A stretch of 64,000 bases of DNA from Channa striata (GCA_033026295.1 CM065181.1:5923001-5987000), one strand, 5' to 3'; counted from the stretch's first letter, positions 48,180-61,849 are shown. A program made the numbers and translations. Notes: generated by a model from the letters alone, not told the origin.

Positions 48180-49150
48180 TTTTATAATTGAGTCCAGGGT
48201 AAATGCTCGATACAGCCTGTATCACAAGATTATTTCATTGAGCTTTTCCAAGGGATGCTCCTTGAAGTGATCCAAAAAGACTATCCATTTTAGTTATGCT
48301 TGAACTTACTGTGGCATTTGATGTTGTTGATTATGATTTTTTCATTAAGAGGATTATTTTGGTCAGCCAGGCTCTTCTGTCAACTGGATAATTTCTTTTT
48401 TAAAGGTTAGAAGTTTTATGTTTCCATGAAATGCTTGAAATCTGTTGGAACAAAACTCTTTTCAGAGCTCCAACAGGGGTCAAGCTTAGGGCCATTACTG
48501 TTTAATTTATGCTTCCACTTAGCTGAATTGCTATTTAAACTGAATCGATGATACAGCTGGATGTCTAGAATCTTTCTACAGGTTGTGCAGTAGGTCCTCA
48601 AAAACACACACGGCATAGTCACATCTAGATTCACAGTTTCTTCAGTGTCTGGCCAAGAACCTTGGAGTCATTCTTGATACTAATCTCAGCTTTGAACAAT
48701 TAATCAGTGCCAAGACACAGAGAGATTTAATTATAGAAGATATTCAAAGTTAGAGGTTGCTCCACTTGTCCATGTATTCATCTGCTGTGCATTACATTAC
48801 ATTGCCATTTTTGCAGGGCTACCAAATAAGACCATCTCAAGGCTGCAGAATATAAACATATTTTTTCCAGTTTTAAAATGTTTTTATTGACCTCAAGATT
48901 CTACTGCTGTTTTATAAACCACTTAAGGGTTTGGCTCCTCAGTATTTTACTGAAATACTCACTGAAAATAGTCCAGCAGACCCCTCAGGTCATCTGGTAG
49001 TCATCGTCTAACTGTGCCACAAATAAGATCCAAGTCTTTAATAGGTTAACAAGCTTTCTCTTGTAAAGTAAGAAGAAGTTATCTAAAATAATAGTCCACT
49101 TGAGTGGAATTTAAGCTTAATTGCTATGTCCAAATGTTTCATGTTGTAAC
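48180..49150 (+). mobile_element. Second decayed LINE (L2/Rex1-like) reverse transcriptase fragment
   Basis: Several frames of the plus strand align with successive parts of an L2/Rex1-like RT ORF. LTVAFDVVDYDFFIKRI (48305-48355) matches LSAAFDTIDHNILL (RT domain 3). QQGSSLGPLLFNLC-type code at 48470-48520 appears as LQQGSSLGPLLFNLCF in one frame, the GVPQGSVLGPLLF block. LGVILDTNLSFEQLISAK appears at 48660-48715. LLLFYKPLKGLAPQYFTEIL at 48900-48965 matches the C-terminal YKALHGLAPQYLSDML block. Stops and frameshifts are frequent. No clear 3' terminus with tail is seen after 49150. Because the first LINE lies directly upstream in the same orientation and holds a later RT block, these are two insertions, not one element. 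Confidence 0.75.
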
Positions 49151-49159
49151 CATGGATGG

Positions 49160-51170
49160 ATTACTAACTGGGCCTACTGGACCCAGTCCCAGAGGCTCAA
49201 CAGTTCCGTCTCAGATTGACAAAGTCAACACAAAATCAAAGTCTTACTATAAATTATTGGAAGGAATGGAAAAAACACCAAAAAGACAAAGTTGACCAGA
49301 TACATTTGCAAAATTATTAATACTATAGCCACAAAAATAAAATGAAAAAAAGCTTATCGATCTAGTCTCGTATATGGTAATGTTTTTTGGTTTGAGGGTC
49401 TGAGAGTTGAGGGACTTTTCTCTCACTATCCAGTCGAGGTTAGAACATTAGGATGGATTATGCAAATTATTACAAATATACAGAGCTGCATGTGCCTCAC
49501 AATAGGTAACATTTCTGTACATTTTTAATTCCAACATCCAAACTCCAAATCAACTTTAAACTGCACTCATCAACTGTCATACAGCCTAAAAATGTCAGTA
49601 TATATAAATTGTGTATTTTCCCCATTCAGTTCATTTTAAACTTACATAAATTCTTAATTATGAGTTAGAAATCATCCATTTGTAAACATGTGCAGTGATG
49701 TAAATGGCATTTTTAAGCCCCAACACAGGACAGGTTTTGTAGGGGTAGGCAAGTGCTAGTCTGTCAACTCACAGCTGCGCAGATTAAAGTATGGCACATA
49801 ATTCACCGTTTTGTCCTCTTCAATGTTCAAACCGAGTTTGGGTTTTACATGGCATCTGAGGAAAAACCGCATCTCCCATGATCCATTGCCAAAGCGGCAT
49901 AGTGACGAATGAGAGGTCAGCCTGGACGCCGCTCTTTCAAAACCTTGGTGGGAACATAAACAGAGTGTTTATTGCGTGTGTGAATCTCTGTGTAGATGCA
50001 CTGGTGTGTGCAGCGTCAATTTGTGTCTGTGTGACATGGCCTACATCAAGCACTGTGAGGTTTTCCAGCCCGTGCTAAGCCGACTCTGGTTGGACTGTAA
50101 AAGGCTCGACGTGACCTGCCAAAACACACAGCAGCGGCACACCAACAGTGAACTCTGTAAGGTCGGGAATGGAGGGATCAGTGACTGAGAAGAGAGGAGG
50201 ATGTGGAAAGTTTAGGTTAAAAGAAGTGGGGGGAGGACTGAAGGAAAGAGGCAGGGCAGGGGAAATTCAGCCAGGTCAGAAAATGTGCACACGCACTTAA
50301 CTGTGACGTATGTGTGCACTAAGTAATGACTGAGTGACTGATGTTCTGGTCTCAACGGGTAGATACCCTGTACTTAAGTACCCATTTAAGCTTGTGAAAC
50401 CACTCACCCATAAAACTTTAGGCTCGGAGTGTGTTTGTGTATGCAAACCACGGCAGTGTCGCTATTTGTCTGCTGATTGCCTGGTGCGGGTTTTTGTGTC
50501 TTTGCTCATTAACTTTGATTGCAAGGGCGAGTGGAGGGCGTTCGTCAAACTAAAAAACAACAGGTTGGCTGTGTCGCAAACTTTGCTGTTTGTGGGAGGT
50601 AAGGTGATTAAGACTGGCGAATAAAGAACGACGACAGAAGAAGACTAAAGCAGGGGAGGGGGGAGTAAATAATTGCCTTTCAGTCGTGGAGGGGTCTGAC
50701 AGTTCTGAGAAGCCGACAGCTAAATGGCTCACTCAAGCCAGAAGAGGTGACGGAGGAAGAATAACAGGAGAGGGGAAAAGCAAAAAACCAAATGTGTGAA
50801 GTCAACCATGTAAGTGTTTATGTCACCAAGCAGAACGATTCCCATAGTGTTTTTTTATCGATGTATATTAATACGTTTTTGAAAAAGAGCTAATAACAGG
50901 CAGCAGAATTATTATTTGGTTGCAAATTGAATGTTGCAAATGAACAAAACATCTAGCAACTTACCCTTTGCCCGATTATTAACAATTGGTTGTATTTGTT
51001 GTCTTTTTAAATCTTTTATTTTAAAGCATTCTCCATTTTCTCCAACTGTTAATGACTGATCAACTGGATTAGCTTGTTTTTGTCAATTAATATGCAGTGT
51101 GTAAACATTTCGGGTCAAAAGTAATATAACACTATCTGCCATTTTGGTGCCATTGTAAGAGAAAGCATCA
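49160..51170. other. No gene seen
   Basis: 49860-50200 is somewhat GC-richer and carries two overlapping 66-70 residue Cys-containing frames of no recognisable type. The rest is AT-rich low-copy DNA. Confidence 0.5.
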
Positions 51171-51174
51171 GTTA

Positions 51175-51560
51175 TTTGGAAGCCCAACACGTTCTCATTG
51201 CACAGCATCAGACATTGACGTTCCTAAGGTGTCTAATTGTGCCGCTTTGTAACGTCCTTTGGCATAACATACTGACGCTACGGGTAGGTTACTATCGGAC
51301 GCTCCAGGAGCATCACCTTTAGCTGTCACAGAAACGACTTTTTACACACACACAAAAACTACTTTAGAGTAATGGTACACTAAGAAACACCAACGGTTGC
51401 GGTTAGGCACAAAAACTTCAGGGCGAAAAACGTCTCGCACTACTAGTCAAACCCTCGTCTACTGTGGCAAAGTCTTGTGTTTTGTTGAACCATCCACCAC
51501 CCTGTTCACCTCCCTGTGACGCTTTTTCACTTCTTATCTTACACCACGGATTTATGCTTC
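51175..51560. mobile_element. Probable DNA-transposon fragment flanking the 51580 repeat
   Basis: The phrases ccaacacgttctcattgcac, gacgttcctaaggtg, taacgtcctttggc and ggttgcggttaggcacaaaa resemble a common fish interspersed repeat that I recognise by general pattern but cannot name with certainty. It has no coding frame. It ends where the 51580 repeat begins. Different GC-richer sequence continues after that repeat (52165-52330), which may be the other side of the same host element. Confidence 0.45.
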
Positions 51561-51579
51561 AAATATTGATGCGTTGAGC

Positions 51580-52150
51580 AGTGATGTGTCGTTCGTGAAT
51601 GATTCGTTCAATGTGAACTAATCTTCTTTATGACTTCTTTATGGCAGTGACGCCTCCTCTCAGAGGAAAGATTCATTTATTTTCCTGCAGTACCTTCTCT
51701 CGCCACATGGAAGCAGCTGCATACGCTCAGTCAGCAGGAAACGAAACAGAAATGATTCGTTCACGCTCCACTCAACTGGGCATCCGTCCTCAGGTCCTCG
51801 ATCTTTTGTAACGTGATAGCCAGGTCGCTCCGGCTCTGTGGCGAGCAGCAAGTTCTACAGTTCTCTCACGAGTCGTTCGTACGGATCGTTACGTCATGTG
51901 ACAGCCATCAAGTCGCTGTCGCAAACAACAATGGCAGCGAGGACGCAGGACACAAGTCAGGTTTTGTGGTGTGTATTTTCTTTGGGTTTCATATAGTTTG
52001 AATTGCTTGTGGCATTTTGTGTATTATAATTTGTCAGCTGAAGCAAACCATTTTGTCTTCAGTATATAGTGTTCGAGAACTGCGACCATTTTTAAAACAC
52101 CCACAAGAAGGATGCAGCGCCACCTGCTGTATAATAACGAAATGACTCGG
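51580..52150 (+). repeat. Dispersed repeat, copy 2 (sister at 20344-20803)
   Basis: Same family and orientation as 20344-20803. It starts with agtgatgtgtcgttcgtgaa and ends near ataacgaaatgactcgg. Relative to copy 1 it contains an extra block around 51865-51960 (gagtcgttcgtacggatcg onward). It appears to sit inside another repeat (51175-51560 on its left). No coding capacity is visible; the short open frames over it are incidental. Non-autonomous DNA transposon is the likeliest class. Confidence 0.75.
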
Positions 52151-52339
52151 ATCGAGATGCATAGTCAAATACACTAAAAGCTCAGTGTCAGTGCCCGTCA
52201 GTCACGGGTACTGCATGGAATGCAAAACAACGCTTTTTGGAGCCTCAGGAATCGAGTCTGGGCTGAGATGCCTGGCGCCATTTAAATCGAGGCCTGACTA
52301 CCTACATTTGGGCGCTATTTCAACGCTTCTGTGGGTCAC

Positions 52340-55100
52340 ATGAGAGGGTAAAGACCTAAGACAGATGTTAAAGTTGAAGAGCACAATAATGTATGCCTAT
52401 GTGATGACACCCAAGAGCTAAGGTTATCAAAAAACATGGGACACATGAAGGTCCAGAAGAACAAACCAAACAGTCCTAACTGAACAGATTTTCTCAGATT
52501 TATAAATGATATTCACTGTGAAGTAGGTTAGTCTGCTGGATGTTGTTACATAAAACATCTTTATATGACTGTTCCATAAATTCCTTTTACTAATAGAATA
52601 ATGGGCTATAAATAGATTAAGCGTACGTTCTCTGTCGGTTCTCTCACTTGCTGAACACCTTTTTCATATCGCTGTAAGTTATGTTAACAGATGCTGAGAA
52701 GTAATCCAAAAGTGCAAGCAGTCAAACTGTGAGCTTTGTTCATGTAACCCCCACAGTTTATGCACAGCAAGAATACGTCTTACGTTCTGTTGTAGGAATA
52801 TTGAATGTGTTGTAAAGTGCGAAGGCAAATGCAGCGTCTGTTCCAAGAATGTGATAAAGAGGCTCAGGTTGTGGCAGTCACTCCGTCCCTAGCCAGACTC
52901 GTAACCTTTTATTCCACCTGACAGACAGAGAGGGCTGTGTACGTCTGTGTGTTAGGGGAGGGCCGTGCGTGCACACTTTCACCTCACACCCTTAGCCACA
53001 TCCATAACTTTTTATTTCCAGCCGTCTGCATGTCTCCTCATTGGTATAATTTACTGCTGTTTTATGCAGCGTGTCCTGCAGGTCGTCCAAAGTTTAACAC
53101 CTCTGTTAGACTTTAATGCCTTTGTGACTGGAGCTCTGTGAGCCTTTACTTACTCCATACTGCTGGCTTTTTCTCGGGCATCTCTGACATCCTTTAGAAT
53201 TGTATTACATTAAGGGAATTATTCACAGTGAATTTCACAGTCAAGAAAATTTGCTTTCCTGTGTGTTAAGTATTTAATCGACACTTAATCTGGGTAAACG
53301 AGAGATCGTTTTGTATATTTCTTTCATTTCCACCCTTTGGCACATAATCAAGACCATTAGAGATAACGTCAATAGCCGGGTTTTAGCCCAAAGTCTTTTA
53401 TGAGGTATTGAATTAGACTGGATGGAAGCGCTAGAGCTCCCATAAAAACATTTTTACACTTGCTTAAGGCAGAAGCATTTTATGATAATAACTTTATCAT
53501 GCAATCAGTTGGAACAGAAATGCAACAAGACTTCACTCAAAACAAAGAAGTCTTTAAATTGTATTGAAGTTTCTAGCATATATACTGTAAGATTCCCACT
53601 GTGGTTTACACCACATACTAATGAGAACTTATCTATTTTTAGAGAACCACTTCATTTATGGAGATTCCTGTTGTATCTCTCAAAGTAACAAGAGCATTGG
53701 AACTTGTTTGAACATTAAGTCCCTTGGTTAGCTTTGGAGTGAGCCACTGAAAGCCACATTTAAGTCCCCATCTTTTATTAAAAAGGTTTTAGGATTTAGC
53801 TGACTACTGCTTTCTTTTAGTGTTCTAAAATAGCCCCCTACTGCTCGAAACTGGGCCAACTGTTTCATGGTGGGAGACCAAAACAACGGGCTCAAAGATG
53901 CTAAAATGCTGCACGGATCTGAGGGGACCTGCAGATTTGGCCCCAGGTCTGTCCAAATTAGCATCCTGGATGTTTTAGTATTCATGGAGCGTGCTCAGTA
54001 GAGTCCCTCAGTAGAACCTCTTAGCTCCCAGCTAGAGCCTTATATTTCCCTCACAGCCCAATACAGTTTACATGGTGCGAGCTTACATTATGTTTTATAG
54101 TTTCTCTTTTTGTGCAGACATTTGATTGATCCAGCTCGTCTACGTGATGTAGTATTTTGACGTAGCCAAACTTTTAAAAATAGTACAATCGGCCATTAGT
54201 TCCCAAACCCAAACATGAGTTTTAATTTCTGTGCAAACCAAACCTGAATCCTTGGGTGATGTTTGGTTCGTTGAAGATGTCTGTCCCAAACCAAGCACAA
54301 ATTAATAGGCCTAAAACAAAACAATCCTACTGGTAAATGATTCCAGGCCCTAATATATTGCGTACTGATAATAAAAAGGGTCAATAAGTGAAGTTTGTGA
54401 TGTTCAGGCAAATACATTTATCATTGTAACCCCCCTTATCTCTTCAGTCATTCTCTTCATCTGTGGGAAACATGCCTTGCCCAGTGTGTCATGTAATGAA
54501 CACAGCTTGGGTCAACTACAGTACAGTATGTTATCTGTGTTGTGGTAGGACAATACTTATACTTAATCACTGTAGATATGGACATGAAACAAAAGAAATC
54601 CAGCGTAAAGTGCAAAAGAGCACGGTGCTTTTATGTGTATATATACGTGAAAATCAAGCTGTTACACGGCCAGTGTTAAATGTGTGAGATGGAAGACTGA
54701 AAAGAACTGCTCAAACACCCCCAGTGGAAACACACTGTTAGAAACAATTGTAGCCATTGTTTTTCCTCCTTATTCAATTGAATAAGCAGAGTGAAAATTG
54801 TTGTTTTTCCATTACACTGGAAAGAAAAATTATGCATCTCATTAATGTTTTTATTACAGTCAAATTACAGTTTGTCCACAATCTGATACCAAAGAAAATA
54901 GATTTGAACTCGGATTTGGCACCTTCGAGGAGGATGTTTAATTGCAAAATACAGCAGGAGGTGTCAGAGTGCTACTGACTGTATGTGTGGAGCATCGTGT
55001 TTACACTTTGCTTTTTTTTTTTCCTCTTTCTTATTATGTTCCCTTCAATTACACCTGAATACCTGGAAAAGTGTGTCACCATAATATCAGAGAGTGTGTG
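52340..55100. other. No gene seen; part may be unrecognised repeat
   Basis: The 53.7-54.4 kb part reads like worn transposon DNA (phrases such as caaactgggcc... and aaccaaacctgaatc), but I cannot assign a family. Otherwise low-copy. Confidence 0.45.
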
Positions 55101-55424
55101 TGACATCCTGTGTTGTGTTATATACAAAAGCTCTAACAGGAGGTTTATTTACCACTCATTGCCGAGAGCTGCATGTGCCAGCTTTGCTATTCGCCGCGTG
55201 CAGCGGCTGCCTGGTTGCACTTCACGTCAGCCAGACTTGACAGAACTTTACTCTGTTCTGCCTTTCATTCTTTCACTCCCTGCCTCTCCTTGCCACCCTA
55301 AGGCAGAGCAAGGCGATGAGGGTTCCCAGTAAAAGCAATGATCAAAAGTAGCACTCGGATGCCTACAGGTTTCCCTGACATGAGAGGAAAATATGCGGCT
55401 GGAAGACCGATGGCGGAGCGGAGT

Positions 55425-55670
55425 TTGGAAGGAGGAGGCGAGAAGAGGAGGGGAGACACACCCATTACTTGTCAAGCCCAAGTAGAGATGGGATACCTCA
55501 AGATTGGGAGAGATGTAAAGAAGGAGGGAAGGTGGTGGGTGAGGGCTGGCGGTGGCGGGGGTGTATTGCAGGAGAGGATGAAAGGTTTGAGGCATGAAAG
55601 TAAGGCAGACATGGGGTGAAAAGAGGCGGAAGAGAAAAGTAAAGGAGAAAAAAGGACGAAAGAGAAAGTT
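55425..55670 (+). repeat. Purine-rich tract
   Basis: About 240 bases dominated by G and A (ggaggaggcgagaagaggag type). The 173- and 134-residue minus-strand frames over it are Ser/Pro/Leu/Phe-rich low-complexity translations and are not credible proteins. It may lie beside a low-copy block at 55120-55330. Confidence 0.6.
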
Positions 55671-56379
55671 GGGCTGAGCTGAGCGCGACATGAGGGGGAG
55701 CAGGGGGATCGTCTTGAGTTGAAAAGCCGTCATAGGTGAATAATTGAAGACAGGCACTGCTGCCTCCACTCACACGCAGTAAAGTCAAAGGCAGAGGTGG
55801 AGATGTGCAAGGCTGAGCAAGACTGAAGCGGAAAATCTTTGGGTAATGAGGAAATTCTTGACTCAGTATAATAATATTTCCCCAATTCGGAGAAAATATC
55901 ATTTCTCAGCACTCATTCACACCCACTGCCTCTATTTCACTTCTCCCTGAGTGGATCCGAGAGTGCCGCACAGCAAAGCTGAGTTAACTCAATAACAAGC
56001 CAACTCCTGGCCTCTGTGATACACGCCGGAGTCTGAGAGCGACAAGAGTGTGTGAGTGCAGTTTTCCCTTTCAATATTGTGTAATAGGCTTTGTCTAGGT
56101 CTCACATAAATGATTTTACACACTCTCTAAGGCAATGTTAGGTAAATGACTTACCTCCTTGCTTCCTTGCTATTTAGTTTCAGATGTCAGTGCATGTGTG
56201 TGTGTGACATTTATATTTTTTTGCCAGTGTGCTCCTCTGTGACCTGAAATATTGCTCACACAGCATATATAATGCATATGCCAAATTATATGTTACATGT
56301 TTGTCGGCTTTTTTCCCTCTCTCCAGCCAAGGGTGAACATAGATACGAATGCACAGGCGCTGGCACTCGAATGCTTTAT

Positions 56380-57480
56380 TTAGTCGTATATGAGACCAAT
56401 TTCAGCCAGATTTATGACTTCTGCTCAGGTTATTTCACCGAATCCCCCAGACAGGACACAATTCACGGCCTTTGTGTGTGATACCTGCTCTCTTTTCAAA
56501 TCTGTGGCATTGCAGGGGTGCCAGGGGAGTTGTAAGGAGAACCCTCTATATTTCCAGCAACTCGCTACTTATTTAGTCCTTTCTACATTCACCAGCTGAA
56601 AAAGAGGAAAAAAAAAAGCCTTGGGCAACTTTATTACACCCTTCCTCAATTACACCATCGTCATAAAACAACACACATTTAATCACATCCTCTGCTAACA
56701 TGATGAAGTAGTTCATCACAAAGAAACACCAGGTCTTAACAATGGAAACATATTTCAAAGCAGACAGATATTAGATATGTGTCAATAAAAAAGAAATAGG
56801 CCTTGGCACTATGAAGCCCATGAATAATTATTAAGAAAAAGGAGGCTGCCACATTCCATAGCTTATCCAACTTCAGGGGAGATGAGTCCCGGGGAGAGAG
56901 CAGCATCCTTGCGGTGTGCTGACAAGATGAGCCGGGTCGGGCGGGTGCTCCCCCACAGGGGGATTCATGTGCTTTGAGGAAATACTGACAATCCATATTT
57001 GGAATACAGAGTATTAAAGAAATCCCTGCAGTGGGGAGACAAAGAGAAGAATAGTTTGTAGATGCAAGGAGATTCACACTGACTGGTTTTCCCACTGGGA
57101 AGATGGATATGTCACCTACACGCCTTTGACACCATAGTGACTTGTCATATAGCCCAAAGATAACAGCCAACATACAAACTTGCAGAGCTCTTTTTAGTCA
57201 AGGAGCACTGCACTCAAGCCTTGTCGAATGGCTGCGTGTAAATGAGCTTAATCAGCGTCCGCAACACATTTGAGTTCCGTTGTCTTTGTTTTTATAAAAT
57301 AACTTGGTTATTGATCGTGGATTTGTTCTGAAAGGAAACAAAGGAGGAATGTTGGTTTCAAGCAGCCTTGGGCCAATGAGTCAATCACAAAGAAGAATTC
57401 ACACACAGCTGGTGCACTTGCCTTCAGTGTACAGGCTCAGGCCTTTTAAACTAAAATATTCATCCGCTCTTATGGCATGG
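56380..57480. promoter_or_regulatory. Candidate conserved non-coding block or blocks
   Basis: About 1.1 kb with no repeat recognised. It contains atgaataattattaag at about 56819, ctcaattacaccatcg near 56646, tgagcttaatcagcg near 57244 and several acaaag (SOX/TCF-like) words around 57340-57390. The 145-residue minus-strand frame (57173-56736) has no recognisable domain. Inference. Confidence 0.25.
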
Positions 57481-57489
57481 CATTGTTAA

Positions 57490-58740
57490 ACTAAAATATT
57501 GCTGATAGCTGGACAAGACCTGTCTCTTTAAGACTGTTCTAACTGATTTTATTTTCTTTAGGCTGCCAGTCACATTTAAATCTCTTCATTGTTAATTGAG
57601 TTCACTCATTTATCATGGACCAAAATTAAATAAGTAAAAATAAGTCCACCTGTGGTTCCCCACACAGTTAATGGGCAATTGAGCCATGGCAACTGAATAT
57701 CTTTCTTGTTAAAGTGTCCAAGTCTGTACAAGCTTCTTCAATCTGAGAATGGCTCCTATCCCAAATTTGTCTACCAGGCTGGTTTCATTTCTCACTTGGA
57801 TGAACTTGTAGAGTCTCTAATGTTCTAACTGACTTGACTCTTACATGTGACATACTGTGGCCTTGCTGGTGAATAGATGGAGCCACCATTGAGAATAACA
57901 AAGTCAACTTCCATAACTTCACTGGATGACTTGAGAATGTAGACCACCAAAATACAATGGTCAAATACATGGTTACAGCTTTCGGCGTCGGTGTGGTCGA
58001 CCGCATGTGACAGAACTTTCTACAACTTGGACCGCGTTGGCATGTGCGGATTTACATGTGTTCCTGATGTACTTGTTCGGTCTCATTCACTAAACTCAAG
58101 CTTTTCACAGTTGCTTCTATAATGGCTCCATGTTCCAAATTTTCTTTTCCATTTATTTTCTAATCCTGTCTCCTGACTATATTGTTGGAATTAGTTTGAG
58201 GCATAATTCTGCCTTCTTTTATCTATGCGTTGAAGAGTGAGGAACAGGAATGAGGATATGGATTTACTATCATGGTTCATTCAATCTCAAGGAAGCAATG
58301 CAGTTGTCTAAATATAACCAAATAAAATCTACAAGCTGTGGTCACTAGTGAAACATTTTAAAGTTTCTTTTAAGGTAACTTGATATTTTTGACAGTTTTA
58401 AATGTATTAACAAATCTAAATACTTGCATTGATAACAGAATTACATTTTTTCACAAAAACACATTAAATCCATTTTTTCAACAGTAGCACTTTAACACTT
58501 TAAAAAGATATTACAACAAGGTTGCCACACAATGGAAGAATGGAGAGTAAAAAATGTAATTTAGAACAAAACAACGAGATAAAACACACTGCATGAAAAG
58601 ATGCAGAACTCACAAAAACAATTTCATAGACAAAGAAATATTTAGCTGCGGGAAGAAGATGAGAAATAAAAACAGAAACACAGGCTAGAAAGCACCCAGA
58701 GACAGCGATTTAGATTCAGTAAAGAAGAAGGGGAAGAGAG
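57490..58740. other. No gene confirmed
   Basis: 57700-58060 reads on the minus strand as several short open stretches in different frames, one of 58 codons without a stop. It could be a worn coding fragment of an unrecognised transposon or retrocopy. The rest, 58060-58740, is AT-rich. Confidence 0.4.
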
Positions 58741-58998
58741 GATTTGCAGCTGGGAATTGAAACGACAGAGAGAGAAAGTGTGTGTCCAGGGGCGAGGAAG
58801 AAGCACCGCAACAGGAGCGCAGGTAGCGGGTAAGTGGCCGAGAGAGCTAGACAGAGGAGAGAGGGAGGGAGCAGGACTTTGTATTGCATTCCTGTTGCAT
58901 CATTCCACAGTAACAAGATTTGGAGATGCAGGCTCAGACATACTAATAGGTTTTGCACTGATGTCCCCCCACCCCACCACCACCACCCCCTCCCCACT

Positions 58999-58999
<1 letters not shown>

Positions 59000-59042
<43 letters not shown>
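59000..59042. repeat. (CA)n microsatellite, the longest in the window
   Basis: About 21 uninterrupted CA units preceded by a C-rich cacc run (58965-58995). A second CA array is at 59112-59134. These produce the poly-His/Thr frames on the plus strand and the Cys/Val frames on the minus strand. Confidence 0.95.
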
Positions 59043-59043
<1 letters not shown>

Positions 59044-60179
59044 AAAGAATAGATATTTCTGCTTAGCAACATGGGGTGTGTCGAGAGAGAGGCAGAATGA
59101 GTGACCAGCCTAACACACACACACACACACACACGGCACTGTCAAGAAGAAACAGCAAATAACCCGTGTATGAAATAGGCTGATAAAGATGGTGACCTTG
59201 AGTCGCAGTGAATAAAGCATCAGCAGAGAAAATAAACACAAGCAAGGCCGCCTTAAAAACACACAATGTCTCTGCCCCGGCAAATCTAATTTAGACGTCT
59301 TTGTAGAGCTGGGACATTGCGGCCTTTAGCAGCATCATTAATGCCTCGTAAGAACGTAGGCTCACCATTGTTCATCCGACAGTTGGAGGAGATATTTTGT
59401 ACACCGATGAAAAACTGTCTTGCACAAATGTATTTTAAGCTGGCATAATAGGGCACAGGGATTGTGAGTCTTCTTTTTTCAAGTGTTTTTCTTCTTTTTA
59501 TCGAATTGGACGCCTTTGAGCACTTTCATCTCCAATCCAGATGCTTTCACCACACAAAATCGAAGGGGATGCAAACAGACAGAAACACTGATATCTGGTC
59601 AGTTTTGAAGCTGCTCGTCTAGACGTCTGGCACGTTTGTAAAGGGAAAACTGATCTCAGACCTGTACCTGGGGGCAGCTTAAACCTGCAATCAAAAACAG
59701 CGCGTGTTGCCATTATGTTGCAACATCCTGGTTATATTTAGCCCTGACCATAAAACGAAAAACATCTTTTTTTTTCTCATCTTCTGGCATAACAAAATAT
59801 GTAAATACACAAATATAGCGTCAGAAAACCAGACACCATTAGTGCCTCTTCAAAGACATAATAAATTAAGGAGAGAGGCGTTCAGTTTTTTTTTACTCTG
59901 CTTGTGAATTTAAATACGTGAATATTGCAGTAACATTTTTTTACCTGTTGCTTTTTTATCCCAACTGGAAAAACATGAACTTCAAGTTGATCTGTTGTGT
60001 TTTCTTTCTCTTTTTTCTTGTCAAACTGTTTTTTTTTTTTTTACTATTTCAATTCAGCCTGGGCTTAAATCCCCCAACACTTTCCCTCAAAGGACTGACC
60101 CCTTTCTTCTATTCTCTCTTTTTTTTTAAGCTTGCAAGTTCTTTCAGGTTGAAATGGTACCTTATGTGTAAAGAAGAGA

Positions 60180-60910
60180 GACAGTGAATCAATAATCAAA
60201 GCTCACAGTCTTTATGCCCAAAGGCGAATGGTTTCTCCCTTAGTTTCAGTGGGTGCTGAGGATCATTCATAGTGTATAAAAGGCATTGCTAATGCCTTGC
60301 TTTTCAGTTTTTTGAGCTTTTGAGTTCACCCTTGTTGTTTCAGTGTCTTGTGATGGAAACTCCTGCACCACAACAAAGGAGAACTCTTAGCCGGATGATT
60401 GGGAACTGTGGGTTTAGTTAATTTGCTTTATAGATTAAGGTGAGGGACTGCCCCAGGTGAAACAGGTACGACTTCAGATCTCTTTAAGTAACCTGATAGA
60501 CTGCGTTGCAATGATGTGAGACTTGGGTGCCTGCAAGCGTTCACTGTGGGTGGATCCAACATGAACACATGCCAGAACAAACACACACAAGGAAAACCAG
60601 AGGCCTTGCATACATCACAAATTAAAGAGTGATTAGCACTAATGGTACTTATTGATTGTTGCAGGCTGACGTAATGGCAGAAGGTAATCTGTTTAGTATC
60701 ATGGCGCTGAGGGACAGAGGCCTGTAAATTGAACTCTGCTGAACCTAAAGTAGTTAAAGGCTCCCCGGTTGTTTGTTTGGCACATCATGCTTGCATGGTA
60801 TTTAAGCAGGAATCAATCGACCATACACTAAGGCTCAGCCCTAAACAGCCATTACTGTGTGTATGGAGGTAGCAGTAAGAGCGATACTTTGTCTATAGCT
60901 GGGTTTCTGG
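60180..60910. promoter_or_regulatory. Candidate conserved non-coding block
   Basis: Repeat-poor, balanced sequence with gattagcactaatggtac near 60630 and aaaggcattgctaatgcctt near 60280, a small inverted pair around gcattgctaatgc. No credible frame. Inference. Confidence 0.22.
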
Positions 60911-60919
60911 TTACCAAAC

Positions 60920-61840
60920 AGTCAGGGATGCCTGCGCAGCATCAAGGTGGAAAGCAGAACTCCACAGGGTCATACATACATTAAGTTAATACAGTTAGCA
61001 TGTGCCGTAAATAATAATAAGAAAAACAAAACAAAGACTTTTCTTTCCTAACAGTTATCTCTAACCAAACAGTGTAAAGCCAGCACATCCCAAAACTTTT
61101 CTATTTACACCACTTTTGAGCTCGAGCTCACCTCTGAGTTAGACCTGGTTGGAACTCTTTGCTTGGACGTAGTATGATGAATGGATATCTGATCATAACA
61201 ACCATTCATTCCCATGAAAGCTGTTAAGTGATCCGTAAACTGAAATAAAAACGAAAAAAAAACTTCACACAGTCCTTCAAACTGGCCGGAAGATCCGATC
61301 CGTGTTTTTAGGCCCATATGCTCTAGGCTCTTTTTCTAATGCAGATACATTTAAATAATGCAATAGCTACATACTTTCCAAACCATGTTTGGCTGAATTA
61401 ATACAATTCTACAAAAAACAAATCAATAAACAAAAACAAAAAAAAAGAGTAAACTGGTGGTTGGCCATGCTTAGTAAAATGCATTTACCACTGCTCCTTT
61501 TGCAATGACTCTTCATGGCAAAAAATCCTCGGGGTCTGACCCAACTACCTGCTTCCATATTGCATTGATAATGAGATAACAAATATATTTAGAAAGACCA
61601 AAAAGAAGTTTAAATAAATGAAGTTTAACACGTTCTATGATTTTCTATGACTTTTGTACACCAACGTATGAACTCAACGGAGGTTGTCTGTGGTCCTCTG
61701 CTGGATGTTACAGGTGAACATATCATGCTGCTCTTTCTCTTCACCAGGGCGACTTCAACAATTTTCAACTTGCTTTCTATGGCTGTAGTTTAGTGTGTAA
61801 ATGTACAATGATGCTTATAAACTTTCCTGCATTCAAATAT
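60920..61840. other. No gene seen; AT-rich sequence
   Basis: A-rich runs at 61020-61035, 61250-61262 and 61420-61446. No recognisable element. Confidence 0.5.
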
Positions 61841-61849
61841 TTACCTTCT

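Noticed and set aside
55248..55769. 173-residue minus-strand open frame
   Set aside because: Low-complexity translation of a purine-rich tract.
57785..58020. Protein-like minus-strand frame of about 58 codons ending in a stop
   Set aside because: I could not match it to any family, competing frames are equally open, and stops and frame changes surround it; kept only as a note.
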